36,964 bases of DNA from a virus: positions 1 to 36,964 of the IMG/VR virus record IMGVR_UViG_3300017748_000030; one strand, written 5' to 3'. Positions within the stretch are counted from its first letter, which is position 1, and the number at the start of each line of letters is the position of its first letter. The notes under the pieces are model-generated. The model was not told the DNA's origin, did no database searches, and worked only from the letters and a program-made list of their open reading frames with translations. This document shows, piece by piece, positions 20,924 through 30,489 of the stretch. The position numbers and the translations under genes were made by a program.

Positions 20924-22813
20924 ATGCCATACGCAAAGTTTCAGTTTAAAGCAGGAATAGATAGAGAAGGAACCGACTACACAAATGCAGGTGGTTGGTT
21001 CGATTCTTCTCTTGTTCGTTTCAGAAAAGGTTTTGCTGAAAAAATAGGCGGTTGGGCAAAAAATACTACCACATCTTTTTTAGGCACATGTAGAAATTTA
21101 TTTGCGTGGATTTCTTTGGCAGGCACTAAATACTTATTTCTAGGAACTAATTTAAAGGCTTATGTACAGGAAGGTTCGGGCTTTTATGATATAACCCCTA
21201 TACGACTTACAACAAGTGCAGGGGATGTAACATTTTCTGCTACCAATGGTGATGCTACTATCACTGTAAGTGATACAGCACACGGTGCGGCACAAAACGA
21301 CTTTGTAACTTTTTCAGGATCAGCCAGTCTTGGTGGCAACATTACTGCTACTGTACTCAATCAAGAATATCAGATTGCAACCATTGTTAATGCTAATTCA
21401 TATTTGATAGAAGCCAAAGATACAAATGGCGATGCTGTATTAGCAAATGCTAGTGACACGGGCAATGGAGGCAGTAGCGTAGTAGGTGCTTACCAACTTA
21501 ATACTGGGCTTGATAATTTTGTAGCATCAACTGGTTGGGGTATTGATGGTTGGGGTTCGTCTGCATTTGGTTCTGCAACCTCTTTGGGTTTTACAAACCA
21601 GTTGCGACTATGGGCTTCAGATAATTTTGGTGAAGACCTAATATTGCATCCAAGAGGCGGAGGCATTTTTTACTGGGATCAATCAGGTGGCACATCCACA
21701 AGAGCCGTCAATATAACATCTTTATCAGGAGCAAACTTAGCTCCCACCGTAGGCTTACAAAGCATTGTTTCTGAAACAGACAGACATGTTTTTGTTTTGG
21801 GTGCCGATCCAATTAATGACGCAGGAACAGCTAGAACGGGAACTATTGATCCTATGCTTGTGGCTTTTTCAGATCAAGAAAGCATTACTGAGTGGGAGCC
21901 ACAAACAACAAACACAGCAGGATCGGTTAGACTTTCAGTTGGTAGTGAGATCATTGGTGGCATAAGATCAAGGCAAGAAACCCTTGTATGGACTGACTCA
22001 GCTTTATATTCAATACAGTTCGTAGGACCACCATTAACATTTGCTGTTAATTTAATAAATCAAGGCGTGGGAATGGTTGGACCTAACGCATGCATTAATG
22101 CACCCAATGGTGTTTACTGGATGACTGAAGATGGTTTTTATCGTTACAACGGTAGCGTGCAAAGTTTGGAATGTACTGTGCTGAATTATGTGCAAGAAAA
22201 TTTAAACTTATCACAACTGTTTAAATGTTTTGCATTGGTTAATAAACAATACAACGAAGTTTGGTGGTTTTATCCATCAACTCAAGATAATACAGGCGAG
22301 ATATCACGCTACGTTATATATAACTATTTAGAAAATACATGGAGCATAGGTGAGTTAGTTAGAACTGCTTGGCTTGATGAAGATGTATTTGTTGCACCAC
22401 TGGCTACTGAAAATGGTTATTTATATAACCAAGAAACAGGAGAAGATGCAGACGGCTCTCCAATGGATAATGTCTTTATTGAAAGCTCTGACTTTGATTT
22501 ACAAGAAGGCAACGACTTTGCTTTTATTAGCAAAATTATTCCTGATCTTAAGTTTTATGGGACCAATACATCCAGTGGCGGACCTTTAATTAATATGCAA
22601 ATAAAAACAAGAAACTTCCCTGCTGAAAGTCTATCAACCAAAGTAACTAAAGATGTTTCTAATAATACCAACGAGTTAAATGTACGAACTAGAGCAAGAC
22701 AGGCTGTGTTAAGACTGCAAAGCGATGATGATGCAGACGCAGGAAACAGACTAGGAGTGCAATGGAGACTAGGATATACTAGAATGTATATACAGCCTGA
22801 TGGTAGAAGATAA
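20924..22813 (+). CDS. Large tail-hub / DNA-stabilisation protein candidate
   Basis: The 629-residue product has GIDREGTDYTNAGGWFDSSL and VRFRKGFAEKIGGWAKNT at the N-terminus, then strand-rich blades (KYLFLGTNLKAYVQEG, LRLWASDNFGEDLILHPRGG, WFYPSTQ). An apparent inserted beta domain of about 90 residues lies near 95-185. The description as a list of coordinates, gauge and state checks resembles the P22 gp10-type plug proteins with a beta-propeller that seal the tail hub. The match is by pattern only. It follows the neck genes, consistent with a hub. Confidence 0.6.
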   Translation: MPYAKFQFKAGIDREGTDYTNAGGWFDSSLVRFRKGFAEKIGGWAKNTTTSFLGTCRNLFAWISLAGTKYLFLGTNLKAYVQEGSGFYDITPIRLTTSAGDVTFSATNGDATITVSDTAHGAAQNDFVTFSGSASLGGNITATVLNQEYQIATIVNANSYLIEAKDTNGDAVLANASDTGNGGSSVVGAYQLNTGLDNFVASTGWGIDGWGSSAFGSATSLGFTNQLRLWASDNFGEDLILHPRGGGIFYWDQSGGTSTRAVNITSLSGANLAPTVGLQSIVSETDRHVFVLGADPINDAGTARTGTIDPMLVAFSDQESITEWEPQTTNTAGSVRLSVGSEIIGGIRSRQETLVWTDSALYSIQFVGPPLTFAVNLINQGVGMVGPNACINAPNGVYWMTEDGFYRYNGSVQSLECTVLNYVQENLNLSQLFKCFALVNKQYNEVWWFYPSTQDNTGEISRYVIYNYLENTWSIGELVRTAWLDEDVFVAPLATENGYLYNQETGEDADGSPMDNVFIESSDFDLQEGNDFAFISKIIPDLKFYGTNTSSGGPLINMQIKTRNFPAESLSTKVTKDVSNNTNELNVRTRARQAVLRLQSDDDADAGNRLGVQWRLGYTRMYIQPDGRR

Positions 22814-23121
22814 TGGCAAAGCTATTACCGACAAGGTTACCGCAGGCTTTAGACGAAGTAACACCTGATGTTTTTAATAGATTAGTCAGGATACTTGAGT
22901 TAAACTTAGGACAGTTCGACCCTAATCGAACCCCGCAGTTCAACCAATCCGAATTAGGTGAACTGAACTTTATAGCAGGTGATATAGTGTTTAATACGAC
23001 ACTAGAGATTCACCAAGCGTATGACGGGAATGCTTTTCGTGATTTATATAGTCACCAAACATATTTGAGTGGCGTGAGTGGAACAGGGGCAGTAGGCTCC
23101 GTAACAGTTACAACGAGTTAA
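22813..23121 (+). CDS. Small virion-associated protein
   Basis: The 102-residue product shares a base with the previous stop. It has a short helical start (LPQALDEVTPDVFNRLVRIL) and a beta-rich second half (GELNFIAGDIVFNTTLEIHQ) ending in Gly/Thr/Val-rich residues (GVSGTGAVGSVTVTTS). No family is recognised. It lies between the hub candidate and the large internal proteins and may be a small tail component. Confidence 0.65.
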   Translation: MAKLLPTRLPQALDEVTPDVFNRLVRILELNLGQFDPNRTPQFNQSELGELNFIAGDIVFNTTLEIHQAYDGNAFRDLYSHQTYLSGVSGTGAVGSVTVTTS

Positions 23122-23122
23122 T

Positions 23123-25141
23123 ATGGCAGAATTAAATTTAACAGACAGAGTTCAAAACCTTTTAACAGACATGGAAAGACCTGACTCTCTTCCCTTGTTT
23201 CAGGCAAGTATGAACTTCAATCAGGGAAGACCATCCTTTAATGCTAGCAGTCCTTTGATGGATATGATGCCAAGCAGAGACACTATAGGTTCAGGCGTTA
23301 TGTCTGACAACGACATGGTAAGAATTAACAAAGCTCTTTTAAGTGGTGTACAAGACCCAATGATGGCAAATGTAGACACAAGTGTGATGCAACCATTGGT
23401 TGATCTTGGTTTTGAACAACAAGTTAGAGCCATAATGACATATCCGCAGAACTCACCTGAGTCGATGCAAGCTCAACAAGAAATACTTAACGAAATGGGT
23501 ACAGGCATGGATGTAGACGCATTTGTGCAAACTGTAAAAGAAGTCGCACCCAAAGAAATTCAAGAAGAAATTTTACAAGACAGAATGATGCCAGTTAGCG
23601 GTGAAGTTGATGAAGGTATTACCCAGTTATTAAAATTTAACGCACAACAACAAGCAGAAGAATCAGGCAATCCATTATTAAAACTTGGTGCCGAATCAGG
23701 AAGAATGGATGACACTACCTTGGGTCATCTTGCAGAAGGTGAGGTTGTAATACCTGCCCCTGTGTTAGAGGCAAATCCACAAGCATCTGATATGTTAGAA
23801 GAAACCATGATGCAAATGGGCATAGACCCAAAAAGCAGAGTAGTAGATTCAACAGGTCAGCTAGGTGGCATTGCATCAATTAATCCTCAAACTGGATTAC
23901 AAGAGTTTGGTTGGCTGTCTAAAACTTGGAAAAAGGTAAAAGACAAAGTTATCAAGCCAGTGGCTAAGGTAGCTAAGTTTGTACCCGGTCCTTGGCAAGC
24001 ACCAGCAGCTTTAATAGATACTGCAAGCACTGTATATGATGTAGCTAAAGGCAGAGCCAATCCCTTGGCTTTATTGTCTGTTGCAGGACCTTTAAGAACA
24101 GGTCCCTCAATTGGAGATAGTTTTGGTGCTATTAAAGAAGCAGGCAAAGGTAGCTTTTTGAGTGGCTTAGGCGAATCTTTTAAAGCTATACCGGGTGCTA
24201 TTGGCAGTGGAATTAAAAATTTAGTTACAAGCCCAATAGATACAGTAAGTGGTTTGTTTAAACCACAAGAAGGTTTAGAGGGCGGTAGATTCGGCTCAGG
24301 CATTACAGGTTTGTTTGGTATGGGCGGTGAACAAACCCTACCTGAAGATATACAAGCATTTGACAACTATGAAACTGGCGAGGTTGAATATGTAAACACT
24401 AAAACTGGAAAAACATTGTCAGCCGAAGAAGTAAAAGCATTGCAACAAGGCGGTAGTTTTATTGGAGGAACTAAAACCCCTTCTTTCATAAAGGGCATAG
24501 AAGACACTTTAAAAGGACAAACAGACCCTTCTAGTAGCAGTCTTTTTGCTAAAGACGATCAAGGCGGTCTTGGCATGATGGGTAAATTAGGTATTGCAGG
24601 ACTTGCTGGCTTAATTGGTAAGTTGGCTTATGAAGAAGCCAAAGATCAAAAAGGTGTCCCCTTAACTCCACTTACACAAATGGACCCACTGGGTAGATAT
24701 AACATAGAAGCAGAAATAGCTCGTAGAACAGGAGCAGAAATGCCATCTCGTGTAGAGTTTGGTCTAAACCCTGAAGGCATGCCTGCACTAAGCGGTGGTA
24801 AGCCAAGAAACGCAAGATACGGTGGCATTATGGCTTTTGCTGATGGTGGTGTCGTAGCTATGGCAGAGGGCGGTGACATGGATGTTGCTATCAATGTAGA
24901 AGAGTTTCCTGTCAGAGATGGACAAATCAATGGAGCAGGCACTGAGACATCAGACGACATTCCTGCAATGCTTTCAGACGGTGAGTTTGTAATGACTGCC
25001 AAGGCTGTAAGAGGAGCAGGTTCTTTTGATGTCAACAATAACAATGGCATACTAACGCTAACTCCAAACGGAGAGCCAACAAGAGAGTCAGGCACTAGAG
25101 TTATGTATAAACTAATGGAACATTTTGGGAACATGGCATAA
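23123..25141 (+). CDS. Large virion protein with GTETSDDIPAMLSDGEFVM motif
   Basis: The 672-residue product is mostly low-complexity helical, and Gln/Met/Pro-rich at first. It has a HLAEGEVVIPAPVLEANP segment (about 205-225) and a marine-phage type block WLSKTWKKVKDKVIKPVAKV (about 265-285) with hydrophobic Ala/Leu helices after it. A Gly/Met-rich stretch (YGGIMAFADGGVVAMAEGG) and the motif DIPAMLSDGEFVMTAKAVRG near the end are widespread in phage structural proteins. It is likely an ejected internal or tail-tip protein; a lysin-type domain is not visible. It starts two bases after the previous stop and shares a base with the next gene. Confidence 0.7.
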   Translation: MAELNLTDRVQNLLTDMERPDSLPLFQASMNFNQGRPSFNASSPLMDMMPSRDTIGSGVMSDNDMVRINKALLSGVQDPMMANVDTSVMQPLVDLGFEQQVRAIMTYPQNSPESMQAQQEILNEMGTGMDVDAFVQTVKEVAPKEIQEEILQDRMMPVSGEVDEGITQLLKFNAQQQAEESGNPLLKLGAESGRMDDTTLGHLAEGEVVIPAPVLEANPQASDMLEETMMQMGIDPKSRVVDSTGQLGGIASINPQTGLQEFGWLSKTWKKVKDKVIKPVAKVAKFVPGPWQAPAALIDTASTVYDVAKGRANPLALLSVAGPLRTGPSIGDSFGAIKEAGKGSFLSGLGESFKAIPGAIGSGIKNLVTSPIDTVSGLFKPQEGLEGGRFGSGITGLFGMGGEQTLPEDIQAFDNYETGEVEYVNTKTGKTLSAEEVKALQQGGSFIGGTKTPSFIKGIEDTLKGQTDPSSSSLFAKDDQGGLGMMGKLGIAGLAGLIGKLAYEEAKDQKGVPLTPLTQMDPLGRYNIEAEIARRTGAEMPSRVEFGLNPEGMPALSGGKPRNARYGGIMAFADGGVVAMAEGGDMDVAINVEEFPVRDGQINGAGTETSDDIPAMLSDGEFVMTAKAVRGAGSFDVNNNNGILTLTPNGEPTRESGTRVMYKLMEHFGNMA

Positions 25142-26295
25142 TGGCAGAACCAATCGCAACAGATATTCAACAACAGTTTAGAACCCTAGACCCTACTACA
25201 AGAGAATTATTCTTTGGATCAGGTATACCGGGTACTTCTAGCTACTCACCGGGCTTTATGCAACAAGCATTTAGAGCTTCGGAGAGAACATTTTATGACG
25301 AGCAAGGCAACCCAGTTGTCGTGCCACAAAAGATTGCAGGACTTTCTCCTGAACAATTAAAAGCCATTGGCTTATCAAGAGAAAAGATTGGCGTTCAAGA
25401 CCCTTACTTGTTTGGAACAGACACACAAAAAGGTGCAGAACAATATTTTGGTCAAGGTCTTGAAAGTTTGTTTGGAAGACAAGAAGTTGATGCAGAGGGA
25501 GTTGCAACAGGTCGAAGGCTCGGAGGTTTAGACGAATCAGAACAATTGTTAAGGGAATATGCAGACATTGGCTATGATCCAACAAAAATGATTGGACCTG
25601 AAGGCGAAGAAAGAACTTACATTTCAAAATTTTATGACCCCTATCAAGAAGAGGTTATTGACCAAACAAGAAAAGATATACTTGAAAGGGGAGCCATGGC
25701 TGACATATCAGCTAGAGCTTCTGACATCGCTAGAGGCGGTGAATCAGCCTTTGGCTCAAGAGCTAGATTGGGTGCAAAAGAACGCACTGAGGCTCTCGGT
25801 AGAGGCTTGGGAGAGGCTTTGGGTGGGCTTAGAAGCCGAGGCTATCAACAGGCTCAACAAGTGGCTTTGGGCGAAACTCAAAGGCAACAACAAAATCTTG
25901 CAAATTTATCATCAGGCATTGGAAGCCTTGCACAGGCTAGGTCAGCAGGACAAATAGGTCTTGGCGGACAATTAATGGGTCTTGGCACACAAGCACAACA
26001 AGCCGCTCAAGCTGACATACAAAGACAGTTAGGTTTGGGTCAAATGACACAGACACAACAACAAAGACAATTAGACGCATCAAGACAAAATGCATTAATG
26101 CAACAACAAGCCCCAATGCAACAAATGCAATCATTGTTACCGTTTGTACAAAGTGTCCCTGCGGGATTTAGTCAGATTGGTACAACTTATGGAGTTCAAC
26201 CATCAGCCTTGCAAACAGGCTTAGGAGTTGGATTATCAGCACTTGGTGGTTTAGGTAGCTTTATGAATCCACCACAATATAGAACATACGGATAA
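25141..26295 (+). CDS. Gln/Ala-rich internal virion protein candidate
   Basis: The 384-residue product has a polar N-terminal half (FGTDTQKGAEQYFGQGLESL, FYDPYQEEVIDQTRKDILER). The second half is a long helical region of Ala, Gln and Gly (RSRGYQQAQQVALGETQRQQ, QIGLGGQLMGLGTQAQQAAQ). This is the kind of sequence seen in podovirus ejection proteins that form a channel across the cell envelope. The middle RARLGAKERTEALGRGLGEA region is basic. The role is inferred from composition and gene order, since the gene lies between two other large internal candidates. Confidence 0.65.
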   Translation: MAEPIATDIQQQFRTLDPTTRELFFGSGIPGTSSYSPGFMQQAFRASERTFYDEQGNPVVVPQKIAGLSPEQLKAIGLSREKIGVQDPYLFGTDTQKGAEQYFGQGLESLFGRQEVDAEGVATGRRLGGLDESEQLLREYADIGYDPTKMIGPEGEERTYISKFYDPYQEEVIDQTRKDILERGAMADISARASDIARGGESAFGSRARLGAKERTEALGRGLGEALGGLRSRGYQQAQQVALGETQRQQQNLANLSSGIGSLAQARSAGQIGLGGQLMGLGTQAQQAAQADIQRQLGLGQMTQTQQQRQLDASRQNALMQQQAPMQQMQSLLPFVQSVPAGFSQIGTTYGVQPSALQTGLGVGLSALGGLGSFMNPPQYRTYG

Positions 26296-27659
26296 TGCCA
26301 ATGAGCAGAACAGGTTTGTCATCGTTAATGGGTTACCAAGAGGGTGGCGATCCATCTTCTCCAACCACAGGAACACCGACTGGTTTAGACGCACTAGCTA
26401 GTCTTATGACCCCAAAAACTTTTGATTTTGATGCTAGCGTTGAAAAGTATGAAGATAGGCTTTCGCCATTTATAAACCAACAGCCTCCAGTAACAGGATA
26501 TGAAGCTGCTTCTCTTGTTGGCTCAAACATACTTGCACAACAGGCAGAAAAATTTCCATCTTTGGGTCGAGGCGTTGGAATGGGCTTTCAAGCGTTAAGT
26601 GCCGAAATAAAAAAACGCAGAGAATCTAAAAGAAAAGAAAAACAAGCTGTAGCAATGAAAGCTATCGAAATGGCATCAGAAGACGAGCAATCAGCGAAAA
26701 AGTTTTTAAATGACTACTCGTTAAAATTAATTGATTTGGCTAACAAAGAAATACCAAGAGTAACATTGCAATATCAAGACGAATCAGGTGAAAAAATAGA
26801 ACAAACCTTTTATCACAATGATCCGCAGGTAAGCACAATACTTGCAAATGGTGGTGTAGAAATCAAATCACCACAAAGCGTGACCAACATTGACATGGGT
26901 AACGCCAGTGATCTCGATAAAGAAAGAGCAAAAAATATAGCCAAAACAGAACAAACTTGGCAAGTTGAAGCCGATGGAGCAACTGGAGTGAGAGATCAAA
27001 TTCTGTACGCTAGATCAGTGGCAGAGGAGTTAGGTCCTGATGGTTTTGGACCTGTAGAACAATTCACCGCACCCATAAGAACTGCTTTGGTTGATTTGGG
27101 TTTTGGTAATATTATTGATATAAGCAAGCTATCTGATCAACAATTGCTAGGACAGCTTGGTACAAGTTTTGCTATGGCTTTGGTTGGTAAAACCAAGGGT
27201 GCTATTTCAAACAGAGAAATGGACATGTTCTTAAGAGCATCACCTACATTGGGTGCAACCTACGAAGGTTTTATGAAAATGTTAACTTACCTAGATAGGA
27301 TTGCAGAAAGATCAGAAAAATTTAACGAACAGTGGAATCAAAAATCTATAGAGTTAGCAAAAGCAAATGCATCAATTGCTGAGATACAAGGAGCTTTAGC
27401 TTCATTCAAATCAGAGTTTAGGGGTGCAAACCCTCTTTTTGACGAACAAGAGTTTGCAGAATTAGAGTCCATCAAAGATGACAAAAACTACAGCGAAGTA
27501 AACAAAGGCTATACAAGTGTAACTGCACAACGGGCTGTCAATAACCAACTTAATGACAGAGCTACAAAATTAATTGAAGACATTGAGAATGATGACAGTT
27601 TAAGTCCAACGCAAAAAGCAGAAGAAATCCAAAAAATACAAAATATTTTGAGTTCATAA
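26295..27659 (+). CDS. Internal virion / ejection protein candidate
   Basis: The 454-residue product is mostly alpha-helical. It has a Gly/Pro/Thr-rich N-terminus (GYQEGGDPSSPTTGTPTG), a basic coiled-coil (EIKKRRESKRKEKQAVAMKA) and a hydrophobic helical core (LSDQQLLGQLGTSFAMALVG, GAISNREMDMFLRASPTLGA, YEGFMKMLTYLDRIAERSEK). The C-terminus is acidic. I recall this core from internal proteins of marine phages, but have not tested the match. It overlaps the upstream gene by one base and is followed two bases later by the largest internal candidate. Confidence 0.65.
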   Translation: MPMSRTGLSSLMGYQEGGDPSSPTTGTPTGLDALASLMTPKTFDFDASVEKYEDRLSPFINQQPPVTGYEAASLVGSNILAQQAEKFPSLGRGVGMGFQALSAEIKKRRESKRKEKQAVAMKAIEMASEDEQSAKKFLNDYSLKLIDLANKEIPRVTLQYQDESGEKIEQTFYHNDPQVSTILANGGVEIKSPQSVTNIDMGNASDLDKERAKNIAKTEQTWQVEADGATGVRDQILYARSVAEELGPDGFGPVEQFTAPIRTALVDLGFGNIIDISKLSDQQLLGQLGTSFAMALVGKTKGAISNREMDMFLRASPTLGATYEGFMKMLTYLDRIAERSEKFNEQWNQKSIELAKANASIAEIQGALASFKSEFRGANPLFDEQEFAELESIKDDKNYSEVNKGYTSVTAQRAVNNQLNDRATKLIEDIENDDSLSPTQKAEEIQKIQNILSS

Positions 27660-27661
27660 TT

Positions 27662-29911
27662 ATGTCTGAAAGTAAATATGATGCACAAATAGAGAGCTTA
27701 AGAAATTTAGCCAACAAACAACAAGACCTAGAAACTGAGTATGTAACAAAAAAAACAAGAGCCAACATGTTCTTTGACGATGATGCAAAGATTGATTACT
27801 TAGCATCTTTAAGATTTCCTGATGACCCATTAGCATCGTATCGATATCAGTTCAAAGACGGTGAATTGGTTTATAGAAACGATGATGGTACTTTGGAAAA
27901 AGAATTTGTTTCACCAACTGATGTCGGTGTTTTTGGAGAGTATGTGCAACCTAATTTAGTTCCTGCCACCACATTTATGGCTGATGTTGTTGGTGGTATA
28001 GAGGGGGCAAAAAGAGGATTTCAAAGAGGCTTAACCCAAGCAGTTACATCTCCTGCTAAACATCCATTGGCACAACTTGGTATAGTTTTGGGCAATACCG
28101 CAATGGGTGGTTTTGCAGGTAATGTGGTTGTCGGTGGTGTGGCTAGAGGTGGCAGAGAGTTGATGATAGATCAATTTTACAACATGCCTCCTGAAGAATT
28201 AGTAGCCGCAGGCAAAGACCTTTTAATTTCAAGTGGCTTTTCAGCCATACCTTTTGGTGTTGGCAAGACAAGGCAAGTATTTAATAAATTTGTTGGTAGA
28301 AAAGATGCTTTGCAAAAAATTATGAATTTGCGATTAAATCAAGCTGACACCATAGCCGAAGCAAAAAAACTGGGCATTGATTTAACTCCTGCTGAGGCAG
28401 ATGTGTTGGCAACTAAAGCTCAAAACATACAATACTTTCTTACAAGACAGCCTGAGTCTGACAAAATATATAATTTTTACAACTCAAGAGCCAGTCAAGT
28501 AAGAGAAGCTATTGAAGTTTTTGCATCTGAAATCGGATCAGGTAAAGGCGGTGATATAGGAAGAAGGGTTCAAGAAGCGTCTAAAAAAGCTATAGACGAG
28601 CTAGCCAAAAGAAGAAAGGTGCGTGCAGGTAAAATTTACGACACAATTAAAAATTCTGACGAGCCATTTCAAATAAACACAAATGAAATTATAGAAAAAA
28701 TAAACGCAAAACTTGCTGATCCAAAGCTAGACCCTAATGAAGTAGAGGCTATTACTAAGTTTAAAGATTTATTATTTGATGCAAACGGTGAGGTTATAAC
28801 TGACCTTATGGCTATACATGGTAGACGAGCAGGATCAATTAATGATCTGATTACCAATACAGGTGGATACGCACAAAAAGTTATTATTAATCTTAAAGAT
28901 GATATGACTGCTTTGATGGATGAAGCAACTCCATTATACAATCTTGCAAGAAGAGTATATGACCCATCAAGAGGACCATTGCAATTGGTAGAAAAGAGTG
29001 CAATTGGCAGAATGTCGAAACTTATAAGAGATGAGCAATCTGCAAAAGCCTTGCAAACATTCTTTAATCCAAATGTTTCTGCTCAATCTTTAAGAAACTC
29101 TAAAAGAATATTACAAGCAGTCGACCCTGTGGTTTTTCAAGATGTAAAAAAAGAATTTTTATTACAACAGTTGGATAAAGTTACTAAAGAGGCTTTATTA
29201 GAAAAAGGGTTGCCACAATTTAAAAACTATTTCTTGCAAGGCAACACTAAGAAAATGATGGAGGAAATATTGGAGCCTGAAGAGTTTGATAACTTTTACA
29301 AGCTTGTGGATATTATGAACAAATCATTTTCAGTCGCCAAATCAGGCTCCCCAACAAAACCGTTAATGATAATGGAAAAAGAACTAGTTGATGAGGCACA
29401 GGGGATTGGTTCTAAGTCTTTAGGTCTATTGCTTTCTGCCATAAGGTTACCGGGCAGATTGGTTACAGGTACTTTTGGTGATGATGTTATGAAAAGAATA
29501 GCAATGACACAGGCTGATACATACTACCGTGCATTGACTGATGCTTTATTTGATCCTGATGCTGTAAATACTATAAACAAAGCTTATGATTACTTTGCTC
29601 CGCTTGAGTTTGGTATTAAGCAAACAGTGACAAGAGGTGGTGCAGAAGCTGTGGAAGGTGTGACTGAGCCACAAGAACAGCCATACGAAGGTCAAGCTTT
29701 TGAAAGAGAGGTGGAGAGAAGAGACAACCTTAGCTCACAACTAGACTCAGCACTACAGAGTTTCCAACCATCAAACATCCCACTGGTTCCACCTGCTACT
29801 GCTGTTAGACCACAGGATATGTTATCTGAAACGATCTTACCCAATCCAAAAGACCGAGAGTTGGCTGAACGCCTAGCTATGGGTTCTTCAGGGATTGGCT
29901 CTCTAACTTAG
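27662..29911 (+). CDS. Largest internal virion / ejection protein candidate
   Basis: The 749-residue product begins with a coiled-coil (IESLRNLANKQQDLETEYVT) and has a Gly/Val/Ala-rich hydrophobic segment at about 135-165 (PLAQLGIVLGNTAMGGFAGN, VVVGGVARGG) that could enter a membrane. A long helical body follows with charged repeats (AKKAIDELAKRRKVRAGKIY-like stretch, DQLDKVTKEALLEKGLPQF-like stretch). It is the last gene of the late block. Large helical proteins at this place in podoviruses are ejected with the DNA. There is no visible lytic transglycosylase motif. It ends two bases before the end of a convergent leftward gene, with no terminator hairpin seen between them. Confidence 0.65.
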   Translation: MSESKYDAQIESLRNLANKQQDLETEYVTKKTRANMFFDDDAKIDYLASLRFPDDPLASYRYQFKDGELVYRNDDGTLEKEFVSPTDVGVFGEYVQPNLVPATTFMADVVGGIEGAKRGFQRGLTQAVTSPAKHPLAQLGIVLGNTAMGGFAGNVVVGGVARGGRELMIDQFYNMPPEELVAAGKDLLISSGFSAIPFGVGKTRQVFNKFVGRKDALQKIMNLRLNQADTIAEAKKLGIDLTPAEADVLATKAQNIQYFLTRQPESDKIYNFYNSRASQVREAIEVFASEIGSGKGGDIGRRVQEASKKAIDELAKRRKVRAGKIYDTIKNSDEPFQINTNEIIEKINAKLADPKLDPNEVEAITKFKDLLFDANGEVITDLMAIHGRRAGSINDLITNTGGYAQKVIINLKDDMTALMDEATPLYNLARRVYDPSRGPLQLVEKSAIGRMSKLIRDEQSAKALQTFFNPNVSAQSLRNSKRILQAVDPVVFQDVKKEFLLQQLDKVTKEALLEKGLPQFKNYFLQGNTKKMMEEILEPEEFDNFYKLVDIMNKSFSVAKSGSPTKPLMIMEKELVDEAQGIGSKSLGLLLSAIRLPGRLVTGTFGDDVMKRIAMTQADTYYRALTDALFDPDAVNTINKAYDYFAPLEFGIKQTVTRGGAEAVEGVTEPQEQPYEGQAFEREVERRDNLSSQLDSALQSFQPSNIPLVPPATAVRPQDMLSETILPNPKDRELAERLAMGSSGIGSLT

Positions 29912-29912
29912 A

Positions 29913-30152
29913 TTAAAGCTGATCTACATCAAACTGAACATTCATTGTATTCCCATAAAACTTAGAAGTTTGCACTCCTAGATTTATAAAATACTCAGCC
30001 ATCTTTCTTGGGCATTTATTCTTCGCACTGGCAAGTGCAAACAACTGATCAGACAAATGCTTATCAATGGCTATAGGAGTAATGTCCTGTTCAACTCTTT
30101 GTGAGCCTTTTATTTCTTTGACAATATCTTTAGGAAAATGTCCTGCTAACAT
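29913..30152 (-). CDS. Ribbon-helix-helix-like small protein
   Basis: The leftward ATG at 30152 is preceded by AGGAG and gives 79 residues. From about residue 25 the pattern fits a ribbon-helix-helix: beta strand ITPIAI, first helix HLSDQLFALASAKNKC, second helix PRKMAEYFINLGVQ. The N- and C-terminal ends are extra. RHH proteins are dimeric DNA-binding repressors or antitoxin-like regulators. It is co-transcribed with a second RHH-like gene upstream (30166-30336). The pair is ideally placed to act on the AAGTGTT repeats in the adjacent control region. Confidence 0.65.
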   Translation of the reverse strand: MLAGHFPKDIVKEIKGSQRVEQDITPIAIDKHLSDQLFALASAKNKCPRKMAEYFINLGVQTSKFYGNTMNVQFDVDQL

Positions 30153-30165
30153 AATTGTCTCCTAG

Positions 30166-30336
30166 TTATACAGCTTCCCCCTCTTGCTGTTGCATTACTT
30201 TTTTGTGATTGGTCTCCACCATTAAACGGATTTGATCAATCTTCTTTCTTCTTTCTAAAGAACAAATCTCTTGCAATAACTCGTAGGTTGCTAGATCGAC
30301 TGTCAAGGTTCTGTAGCCCTTGTTGTAGTCACCCAT
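30166..30336 (-). CDS. Ribbon-helix-helix-like small regulator
   Basis: The chosen start is the ATG at 30336, with AAGGAG about 6 bases upstream, giving 56 residues; a longer frame to 30387 would run through the predicted -10 box. The chain is almost minimal for an RHH: beta strand RTLTVD, helix ATYELLQEICSLERRKK, helix IDQIRLMVETNHKKVMQ, then a Gln-rich end. It lies next to the control region that has three predicted promoters and several AAGTGTT motifs, so autoregulation is a good guess. The resemblance is by pattern and was not searched. Confidence 0.7.
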   Translation of the reverse strand: MGDYNKGYRTLTVDLATYELLQEICSLERRKKIDQIRLMVETNHKKVMQQQEGEAV

Positions 30337-30375
30337 ATCAATCTCCTTTATGTACTTAAAACTGAATTGTAACTG

Positions 30376-30412
30376 ATTATAATACATTTGAACACAATAT
30401 TAACACTTTATT
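30376..30412 (-). promoter_or_regulatory. Leftward promoter of the RHH-like genes with AAGTGTT motif
   Basis: On the minus strand TTAATA (30398-30403) and a perfect TATAAT (30376-30381) are spaced 16 bp. AAGTGTT (30402-30408 in reverse) overlaps the -35 box, and a partial second copy (TTGTGTT) starts 10 bp further on. The arrangement repeats that of the other AAGTGTT promoters. Confidence 0.6.
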
Positions 30413-30442
30413 AGCATATAAAAAAACATCAATAAAAGTGTT
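30402..30442. repeat. Inverted repeat of the AAGTGTT operator between divergent promoters
   Basis: AACACTTTATT (30402-30412) and AATAAAAGTGTT (30431-30442) form an inverted repeat (one extra A on the right arm) with an 18-base AT-rich centre. It lies between the leftward and rightward promoters and could serve as a shared operator. Confidence 0.6.
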
Positions 30443-30489
30443 GAAAAGTGTTGTAATTATCTGACAGTTTGTTATTATTAAAGTATAAA
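30435..30489 (+). promoter_or_regulatory. Rightward early promoter with tandem AAGTGTT motifs
   Basis: Two AAAGTGTTG copies (30435-30443 and 30445-30453) are spaced exactly 10 bp. Two overlapping promoters are possible: TTGTAA-16-TATTAT (30451-30478), where the second motif overlaps the -35 as at 31670, or CTGACA-17-TATAAA (30461-30489), with boxes each matching five of six. Either would drive the gene at 30514. Confidence 0.65.

Noticed and set aside
23887-24366. Leftward 159-codon frame inside the large virion gene
   Set aside because: It is a Pro/Ser-rich antisense shadow of a long gene with no ribosome site or motif.
24646-25173. Leftward 175-codon frame at the end of the large virion gene
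   Set aside because: Low-complexity antisense shadow of the Gly/Met-rich coding region; no promoter or ribosome site.
25592-25957. Rightward 121-codon frame inside gene 25141-26295
   Set aside because: Frame-shifted reading of the Gln/Ala-rich gene, with no start signal; the main frame continues intact across it.
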